Assembly (NCBI GenBank): GCA_002104985.1
Contig: MCGO01000050.1
Coordinates: 1-64,000 of the forward strand
Length of the DNA stretch: 64,000 bases
Direction of reading: 5' to 3'
From: Rhizoclosmatium globosum
Taxonomy: Eukaryota > Chytridiomycota > Chytridiomycetes > Chytridiales > Chytriomycetaceae
The stretch's first letter is position 1. Every line of letters begins with the position of its first letter. Positions 56,687 to 64,000 of the stretch are shown in pieces. The notes beneath the pieces are model-generated. The model had not been told where the DNA came from and searched no databases. It was given only the letters and a program-made list of their open reading frames with translations. Position numbers and translations under genes: made by a program.

Positions 56687-58368
56687 ATGCGAGCTGTTTG
56701 GATCTTTGCCAGTGTGCTTGCCGCAACCTGTGCAAGAGCAAGTATTGGACAGGGAAGTACTGGCAGCGATGGCAGTGGTGAAGGCAGTGAGATAGTACTA
56801 CTAGTAGGTGGTAGTAGTAGTAGTAGTAGTGGTTTGGTATCAGTATCAGTAGATACACCACCACTGCCACCTGCTCTTGTCTATCCACTGCACCCTGCCC
56901 TCCGCCGCGATCCCACCCCAGCAACGGCAACCGGAACAACTGCCAAAGCAACTGGAACCAGCGCAGCAGCCCGAGCAACAGCGACCGGCACATCTTCAAC
57001 ATCTTCACAATCACAACAATCACAATCACAATCAACTCAGGGAAACCGCACCGTCTCCGCCTGGCCAAACTACGCCGCCGTGGGTCTCGCCTCAGTCGGT
57101 TTCTTCTTCAACGTTGCTCTGATTGCCGCTCTTGCCGCTTTCAGAATGGGAATTCCTATCTTGCGCAGACAATCAAAGGACTCCCTCAACCCGGACCTCG
57201 TCACAAAGTCCCCTGAAGATGCCCAGCGCGTGCTCAACGGCTCGCTGCTCAACCAGGCAATATTCAACATCACGGTCATCTGCATCCTCGAGGCCATCCT
57301 CATCCTCATCTCAAACCTATTCTACATCACCGGTTCAACTCAGAAACTCGTTGGCGGCCCGAATGCTCACAAGGATCCACTACCTGATTCGGAAATCACC
57401 ATTCGATATGTCTCGGTTATTGTCGGCTACTTCCTCGCCTGTGCTCTATTTTGCGTTAATCTTGTTCTTGCTCTCGAGCGCCACTCGGTCATTCGCAATG
57501 CCCGCTCTCTCTCAAAAACGGTTCTGGTTTTTGTTTATGCATTCACTCTCCTTGCCTTCTCCCTCTTTGTTGCTGCCTTCTATCTTGCTGTGAGTAATGC
57601 TTTCCCTCCTCCTCCCCAAAAAAAATTCTGAAAAGCTTCATCTCCCCTCCTACTTTGGGCTTGTCTTGTTTCTGACCTCCTCCACCCTTAAAATAACACT
57701 TTCTTACCTGAAAATAGAACAAAAACTCATGCGCAAGTACCGGCGGCTTCAACATGCGTTTCGGAAGACCCTTCGCAATGCCTGGTCCGAATGTTCCAAC
57801 AATCAAAGCCCTCTTTCTTGCTGGACTCTGCTACTTCCCAATCGTCACCCTCGTCATCCTCATCATCTACGCAGACTCCTACAGACTCGTTGCAATTCTC
57901 GTCCAAGAAAACTACGACATGCAGATGGAAGGCGGAAGCATCTCAGACCAAGACCAAGACGACTCGCTTTCAAGTAACACGACTAAACAGAAACGAAACG
58001 TCTTGATTCGATGTGTTATCATGTCTGTTGGCGTGCTCCTGTTTTACGCTCCTACGATTGTCTTGATTTTCATTGATCGACTCAACCAGGCTGCTGCGCC
58101 GCCAGCTGCATTTACTGTTTCTGCTAATGCTACTGTCCCTGCAAATGTTACGACTGCTGTATTATCTACTGGTGTGATAGCGAACTGTTCTGCGGCTGCC
58201 TCGGCTTCAGACCCATCTGACAGTTGGCAATATGCTGTTACAACTATCTTGCCCGCATTAGACTTGTTTTGGACTCCTCTGCTTATTCTCTGGGTCCAGG
58301 CACAACATCGGGGCGTGTTTATAAAATATTTCGTGGGACTTTGGAGACGTTTGACACGACAAGCGTGA
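56687..58368 (+). CDS. Seven-transmembrane receptor candidate (class A GPCR-like)
   Basis: Exons 56687-57589 and 57718-58368 give 517 residues. There is a cleavable signal peptide (MRAVWIFASVLAATCARA), a Ser/Thr-rich extracellular N-terminus of about 100 residues, and seven hydrophobic spans: about 128-152, 188-213, 240-263, 278-301, 328-352, 398-425 and 478-500. After TM3 comes ERH (264-266) at the place of the E/DRY motif. TM6 has a Pro (LLFYAPTIVLIF) and TM7 ends DLFWTPLLILWVQ where animal receptors have NPxxY. Intracellular loop 3 is about 45 residues, acidic then basic. No ligand or subfamily can be named. A channel or transporter is less likely because of the signal peptide and span count. 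Confidence 0.7.
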
Positions 58369-58599
58369 AAAATCTGAAGAATCGTTTCCTGTTGCTATGA
58401 CTTCCTTTTCCCCTTTTTCCCTTTCTGAAAAAATGTATTAGATGAAAAATAAATTTATTCTCTTTTTACGGATGAGTTTAATGCTTTAAAAATAAAGTAA
58501 AATAAACGTTTTTTAGATTTTGCTGGTCACCGAGTTCAATTGGTTATGTACTACTTCAAATTTTGGATTCAATAAACGAAATAGCATAAGATTTATTTA

Positions 58600-61500
58600 T
58601 CATTTCATGATCTTACTCTCTGGACCAAACAGACCCTTACCGTACTTTGCAAGCAACTGTGTGAATGCTTGATCATCCTCCGCATCCTTGTCCACTTTCT
58701 TGGCCTTTTTAGAAACAGCAGATGGCTCCTCCTTCTTGGAAGTATCCTTCTTAGAAACAGCCTTCTTGGAATCTCCAGCATCATCCGCCTTTCGCTTCTT
58801 TCCAGCCGCCTTCTTGTCCTCCGCACTGTCCTTCTTTGATTTTTTAGATGGAGTAGAATCCTCCTCCTCGTCACGTTGACGCTTTCCACCCTTCTTACCA
58901 TCCTTCTCACCCGCCTTCTTATCACCACCCTTCTTATCCTCCTTCTTGAGATTCTTCTCCTTCTTTGCCAATGGAACACCCTTGGCTCGAGCTTCAGCAG
59001 CAGCCGCCCGTTGCTGCTCAACAAGTTCCTTCTTTTTGCTTGCAATCAACCGGTTCTCGACAGTGAACTCGACAATGGGGCGTCGCGCTTTGGCAAGTGC
59101 GGCAAGCGTGGCTTCAGGGACTTCTCCAGCGTCCAAGGCGTCCAACTCTTCTTTGGAGTATACGAGGCCGTCGGATTTGAAGACGCGGTTGTTGGCGTTG
59201 AGGTAGCGGAGACAGGCGAGGGCGTCGGAGTGGTGGTAGAATTCGAGGAATCCGAATCCTTTTGAACGGTTCTTTTTGGTTCCTGGTTCGAATTTGTGCA
59301 TGTCGAGCATGATTTTGCACTATTTGTTGGGCGTTAAAGAGTTGATTTTTTTTTTTTGGGTGTGAAGTGCAAGTATGTTTTTCTTACCTTGGCAACCTTG
59401 ATGGGGCGGTCAGTACCTGGTGGTGCTTTACCCTCAGCCTTGTCTTCATCGAGAACTTCTTCTTCAAGACCTTTCCTCTTTCGCGCCTTGACTTCCTCCC
59501 AGAACCGTTTCACACACAAAACACCAGCTCGGCGCAACGAATCCTCCGTCACCTTCATATTCAAGTTTCTAATACTCAAGCGAGTGCGTGACAGGTACAA
59601 GTTGGGGTTACTAGCCAACAACCGCTTTCGTTCAGTGTAACTCTTTTGACGTCTGCTGAGTTCGGTTGGGAGGATTCCAACGGCTTCTTTGGAGTTGGGG
59701 AAGATGACACCTTCCTTGATCAAGTACATGTGACGACGGTCGTTGGCGCGGCGGTCTTTGACACCGGCGGATGTGAGCTTCTCACTTTCTTGACGAGTGA
59801 CGGCAAGCGTGAGGACGAGGAAACGGCCACCGAGAATGAAAGGAGCGGTGACGGCACTGGTGGTGGAGGGTTCAGGAACAAGCATTGATTTACTGGCGAA
59901 TGAATCCTTCTTCTTGTCCTTGTCCTTGTTGGCTGCTCCCTTTCTGTAATCACGCTTCTCTGGTTTAGCAGGAGTAGCGGGGGTGTCGAGAGTGCTTTCG
60001 TAGAGAGCATGAGATTTTGCCGCAATTGCATATGCCGCCATACAGGCGTCAGTGTCTTCTCTGCTGTAGAAGCAGATGAAACCAGTACCACGAGACTTTC
60101 CAGATTGTGGATCTTTGGTGATACGAACGTAACGAAGTTTTCCAAATGTGACGAATCTAAGAATGTTGGTTATTATCAATGCTGCAGTGGAGTATAGAAT
60201 TGGCTTACCTTGCAAACAACTCCTCTTCAGTGGTCTCAAACAACAAGTTACGGACAAAGATTGTACAACCTTCGGAGACGTTGGCTTCAAATTTGCTCTT
60301 CTTTGGTGCTTCTTCAGCTTCCTCATCGGCTTCCTCTTCATCATCTGCATCTTCCTTTCCTTCTTGAAGGACTTCGTCATCCATCGTAATTTTAACATCA
60401 TCGTCCTCGTCTGCATTTTCGTCGTCGTCCTCCTCATCATCATCTTCTGGGTAAACATGGTCATGACCCTCATCCTCATCAACTTCTTCGTCACCAGCAT
60501 CCACATCCTCTTCCTCACGAGTAACTTCAGCAGTATCGTCACCATCTTCTGCATTCTCTTCATCACCTTCCGCGGCAGTGCTTTCTCCATTCTCCTCTTC
60601 AGCCGCCAATCTAGCGAAATCCGTCTTGGACAAAGCCCAGTCCACAGCAACCACACGGCCCGCAATTTTCGTTCCATTTACTTTGTTCATTGCAGTTTCA
60701 GCGTCCTCCATGTTCTCCATGTGGACGAAAGCGAAACCTTTGCCTGTGACACCACCCTTTGGAGTAGTTTGTTGGGGGACATCGATTTTGAGCACGTTTC
60801 CGTGGGCGTTGAATGCTTTGTGGAGTTGTTTCTCGGTGGTGGAGAAGTTGAGGTTACGGACAATTAGACGAGATTTCTTGGCTTCCTGTTTGGTTGAAAT
60901 CAAAAATATCAGAACGGAATTATCAATTACGAAAAGGAAGTTGGTTTACCCTCGCAGCAAGGGTTTCTGGATCAGCTTCGCCTTCGTGATGCTTTGGAAG
61001 TTCAAGGAGAGTTGCAAAGATTGTAACGCCCTTAAATACGTGGTTGTTTAGCTTCTTGACAGCAAATGCAGCATCGGTAGCTTGACGGTATTTGACTTGT
61101 GCTGCAGGAAGTTGTCAGTAATGGAATCTTTCAAGTTCAAGGCTTGTGATCAAAAAAGTTCCTTACCAACACCTTTTCGCTCTTGTCCATCAGCATCCAA
61201 GACAGGAAAGAAGACTTCAATGACATTTCCCATCTTCTTGACCTTGTGTTTGATGTGGCTCTTGTCGATTCCATCAGGCAGTTTAGTGATTTCGACCAGT
61301 CGAGATTCGCGCTGAGTTTTCGGGGCAGGTTTTGGCACAGCAGACGGATGAGGGTTCTTTTTCGCGGCCGGCGGCAGTTTCTCCTTCTTCTGAGGACGTT
61401 CAGGTTTAGCTGAATTCCGAATTAGAGAGTAGTTCGCGGGTAAAACGACGACAAAGACAAACTTACCAGCCGGATCAATGTTCTTTTTTATTGCGAGTTC

Positions 61501-61827
61501 GAGTTTGAGCTTTCTCTGGCCGAGGAACTTCTCGTCCTTGAGCTTGTCGATTGCCTTTGCGGCGTCGTCCTTCACGGCGAAGGTGACGAAGCCGAAGCCC
61601 TTGTTCGCATTTGGCGTGTCGGTGTCTTTGTCTTTGTCCGCAACGACAAAGGCGGACTTGATTGGACCGACGTCGGCGAAGAAGGCCTCGAGTTGCGCCG
61701 ACGTTGCTTCGAACGGGATCTGGCGCACAAAGACACAGGCGGCGTTGTGGATTGTCTTTGGCCGCGTCTCTTTGGCGGTCTCCTTCGTTGGTGGCGGTGG
61801 TGGTGGTGGCGGTGTTTCAACGACCAT
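58600..61827 (-). CDS. NOP4: RBM28/NOP4-like nucleolar protein with RRM domains
   Basis: Exons (minus) 61467-61827, 61167-61409, 60950-61101, 60209-60885, 59388-60156 and 58600-59319 give 973 residues. RRMs seen: ACVFVRQIPFEATSAQLEAF with KGFGFVTFAVKD; RLIVRNLNFSTTEKQLHKAF with GKGFAFVHMENM; CTIFVRNLLFETTEEELFARF with RGTGFICFYSRE; and a fourth with LSIRNLNMKVTEDSLRRAGV plus KGFGFLEFYHHSDALACLRYLN. A very acidic tract (nt 60300-60560) sits between the second and third, and the C-terminus is Lys-rich with the RBM28-type ending FTQLLAKYGKGLFGPESKI. Nop4 is required for pre-60S rRNA maturation in the nucleolus. Start at the ATG giving MVVETPPPPP; a CAG just before it could be a splice acceptor from an upstream exon. 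It is 75 bp from the divergent NoxR gene. Confidence 0.94.
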
Positions 61828-61902
61828 TGGTTTGTTTTGAGGTTGGTTTTGAGGTTGGTTTGGCTGTTCAGAAAAAACAAAAAGAAAAGAGGTCCTCATC
61901 AA

Positions 61903-63252
61903 ATGACTTCACAAAAGGTGCTCCCTATCGGAATTCGGACTTGAAGATTGTTTCTAACTTGATATCTTGTTTCCTTATTCTTAAACTTCAACTTCCGTCT
62001 TTCTCATCAATTCTCTCTTTTCACATTCCTATCATACTCCATATGTTAACAGCAAGACCTACTCCAGTGGGACGATGCATGTCGCGCATTCAACAATCAA
62101 GAATACAATCAATCACTCGTCTTATTCAAGGTTTCGCTTTGAATGGCTCCATCATGGTTATTCCTGAGTCACTGTACCTAATTCTACTTCTACACAGCCT
62201 ATCGCTATCTCAGCAAAGATCTACTTTAATATGGCCATTTGCTACATCAACATGAATCAACTCGATAAGGCTGTGCGTTATTCTCGCGAATTCACGTTGT
62301 CTGTATCAAAGTCCTAACAACAGAATTGAACAGCTCGTCTCTCTCGCAACCGCCACCAAACGAGACCCATTCTTTGCGTTGGCTCACTTTATTCGCGGAA
62401 TCATCTATTTCAAAATGAATCTGTTTGCAAAAGCCCTCACTGATTTCACAAATGTCTTGAAGGTGCGTTCTTATAACTTTCAAAAATACAAATACCATAT
62501 TCCAGAATATGCGTTCCGCACTTGTCATTGATTATACCCAACTGGGTCTCTCACGCAAACTCTTTGCGTTCGAAGCTCTCTTCAATCGTGGCCTCTGTCA
62601 CAGCGCTCTCGGAAACCAAACCGCGTCCCTCTCCGACTACGATGAGGCTGATTTAATTCATCCTACAAGCGCTGGTTTTGGTGACCGTCCCCTCTTAGAA
62701 TCAAAGATTGACCAAGCTTGCGATTTGGGTTCTCGTGCTCTCCATTCCATCTCTCTCTACGAAATGGATTACGAATTAGCTATTTTCAAACCGAATGAAC
62801 AAAAAGTGCTGAACGCGCAGAAGGTGGACTATATTGGATCTCCGACGGTATTTCTTGATTCCAACCATCGCTTGAGTGAGTTCTTTACAAACACTTCGAA
62901 AACAAGGTTATTGCAAGTCGCAATGAAATTGACGCGTATGCAGGATTCTCGGGTACCTTAATGAAGGTAACTTTCACTTGTATCGGAGCATAAATGGTAA
63001 TAACAGGTGAATTGATTGTGATAGGTTCAAAAACAACTAGTCAATAAGGGACCCATGGAGGGAAGTTTAATCGAATTCGGACGCGCAGCAACCTTAAAAC
63101 GTAGTCTGACAGTCGCAACTGTCAGAGACCAAACTGAAAACAAGGAGATACAATCGATGGATGTGGCTACGAAGCTGATACCAATCAAAACTGCCATCAA
63201 ACAACAATTCAAGCCGTTGATCGAGTCACGTTCTTCATCTCTATCTCTCTGA
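61903..63252 (+). CDS. NoxR/p67phox-like NADPH oxidase activator, short form
   Basis: Exons 61903-61917, 62068-62130, 62198-62272, 62334-62462, 62506-62952 and 63025-63252 give 318 residues; the first exon encodes only five residues (MTSQK). The TPR array follows p67phox/NoxR closely: WDDACRAFNNQEYNQSLVLF, AKIYFNMAICYINMNQLDKA, AHFIRGIIYFKMNLFAKALT, DYTQLGLSRKLFAFEALFNR, then the activation-domain part KPNEQKVLNAQKVDYIGSP and DSNHRLSEFF. In fungi NoxR binds Rac through the TPRs and switches on NADPH oxidase at the membrane. The usual C-terminal PB1 and SH3-type domains are absent; the tail is a 75-residue basic stretch. Start and mini-exon rest on the frame and a 150-nt intron. Confidence 0.82.
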
Positions 63253-63302
63253 TTGAAATAAAGACATTATTGCTTTCATTTTTCATAAATGATACTATAA
63301 TA

Positions 63303-64000
63303 TTAGTGCCACGTAAATTCTTCCCATTCGCTGTGCTTTGACGGCTTATAAGTTCCATATTCCTTCTCCTTCAAGATACTTTTCACTTTCCCGTATTCGC
63401 CAATTCTCAAATGTCCCTTCTCCATCTCTCTCGTAACCAAGTCTTCTCCAAAAACAATCCGCGGTTCTCCCAACTCTTCAATCGCCTTTGTAGTCGTAAT
63501 ATCACAAATATCTTCTTCTCTATCTCCTGCATCCATCCCCGAAACCATCAACTCAGCAGCATCAATCGCCAACCGCAACGGATGCCGGAATACACGCCGA
63601 GCCCGACGGTACGCGTGGAGCTCAATCCCATTCTGAGACATGAACCACCAAAGGATTTCAAACGCCTTCATCAGACACGCAATCACAGATCCAGCAGCAG
63701 ACATGTAAATCGCTGAACTCGGGATATGCAACATCCCGGACCCTTTGATTCCGTAGTAGTCGCAATGCACGGGTGGAACCGTTGCACTGAATTGCATTAA
63801 CGCAAAGTGGGCAGCGGCTCCAACAGCCGTTGCAACACCGCGAAAGGTTGTGTCAGTGTGATAGAAACCGTCAGGCATTGTTCCCTCTGACAACATGTTA
63901 CAGAACGTAGCACCTTGCGACGGTGCATATGAGGCATTCTTGAATGCTTTTAAGACTGCATCTTTCAACAAAGTTAACACTTGAAACTTGTCTTCATACA
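63303..64000 (-). CDS. Unknown protein, 5' partial at window edge
   Basis: The frame is open to base 64000, so the start lies outside. The visible 232 residues include SYAPSQGATFCNMLSEGTMP, GAAAHFALMQFSATVPPVHC, YGIKGSGMLHIPSSAIYMSA, a possible membrane span (AAGSVIACLMKAFEILWWFM), HAYRRARRVFRHPLRLAIDA and a polar end (EKEYGTYKPSKHSEWEEFTW). Composition and codon use look coding; I recognise no family. It converges on NoxR with 50 bp between the stop codons. Confidence 0.6.
   Translation of the reverse strand, partial: YEDKFQVLTLLKDAVLKAFKNASYAPSQGATFCNMLSEGTMPDGFYHTDTTFRGVATAVGAAAHFALMQFSATVPPVHCDYYGIKGSGMLHIPSSAIYMSAAGSVIACLMKAFEILWWFMSQNGIELHAYRRARRVFRHPLRLAIDAAELMVSGMDAGDREEDICDITTTKAIEELGEPRIVFGEDLVTREMEKGHLRIGEYGKVKSILKEKEYGTYKPSKHSEWEEFTWH

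Noticed and set aside
1..64000. Secondary-metabolite or catabolic gene cluster (P450 + NRPS-like + homeobox + hydrolases)
   Set aside because: The genes around them are unrelated housekeeping genes on both strands, and no condensation, reductase, transporter or dedicated regulator completes a pathway.
1..64000. CRISPR array, prokaryotic operons or organellar origin
   Set aside because: No regularly spaced repeats; spliceosomal introns in almost every gene and nuclear-type genes show this is nuclear eukaryotic DNA.

Overview
This looks like nuclear DNA of a zoosporic (chytrid-type) fungus. Nearly all genes are split by short GT-AG introns of about 43-70 nt with CTAA/CTGA-like branch sites. 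Fungal-style genes (trehalose-6-phosphate synthase/phosphatase, VNX1-like antiporter, SDA1, NOP4/RBM28, NoxR, GATA factor) sit beside a tectonic homologue, a ciliary transition-zone protein kept only by organisms with a flagellum. Species cannot be read from the sequence. I rebuilt exons by hand. Where I give exon lists, the joined exons are a multiple of three and stay open, except where stated.

Layout. 1-7.9 kb: TAPT1-family membrane protein (5' end outside the window), a two-domain HELAEA-motif protein, and a peroxisomal acyl-CoA oxidase ending in SKL. 8.4-13.8 kb: a homeodomain protein and a bifunctional trehalose synthase/phosphatase-type protein with one GC-AG intron. 13.8-19 kb: a cytochrome P450 whose first intron is 3.5 kb and holds a complete nine-exon Fanzor-like (eukaryotic TnpB/RuvC) nuclease gene in the same orientation, preceded by a tRNA-derived sequence. 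19-24.5 kb: an adenylation-carrier-ankyrin fusion, a small secreted Cys-containing protein, and a broken M20 peptidase. 24.6-32.9 kb: VNX1-like vacuolar cation/H+ antiporter and RNF10/MAG2-like RING protein. 33-42.4 kb: tectonic, ESCRT-II SNF8, an unknown one-TM protein, a membrane-anchored cyclic nucleotide phosphodiesterase, and USB1. 42.4-50.5 kb: an MDC1-like FHA/BRCT protein with a distinctive repeated ATxxMP-acidic motif, a one-TM protein, a GATA factor and an unknown gene. 50.7-64 kb: SDA1, a RING protein, a GPI-type GH26-like hydrolase, a seven-TM receptor candidate, RBM28/NOP4, a short NoxR/p67phox-like protein and a partial unknown gene.

The genes do not form a pathway cluster; gene order is mixed and compact. 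Several pairs start head to head within 33-194 bp, so shared promoters are likely. Two ribosome biogenesis genes (SDA1, RBM28) and two flagellum/signalling genes (tectonic, membrane PDE) lie within the same 30 kb. The most notable object is the Fanzor-like gene nested inside the P450 intron. Next are the repeat-bearing MDC1-like protein, the adenylation-ankyrin fusion, and an imperfect repeat shared by introns of two unrelated genes.
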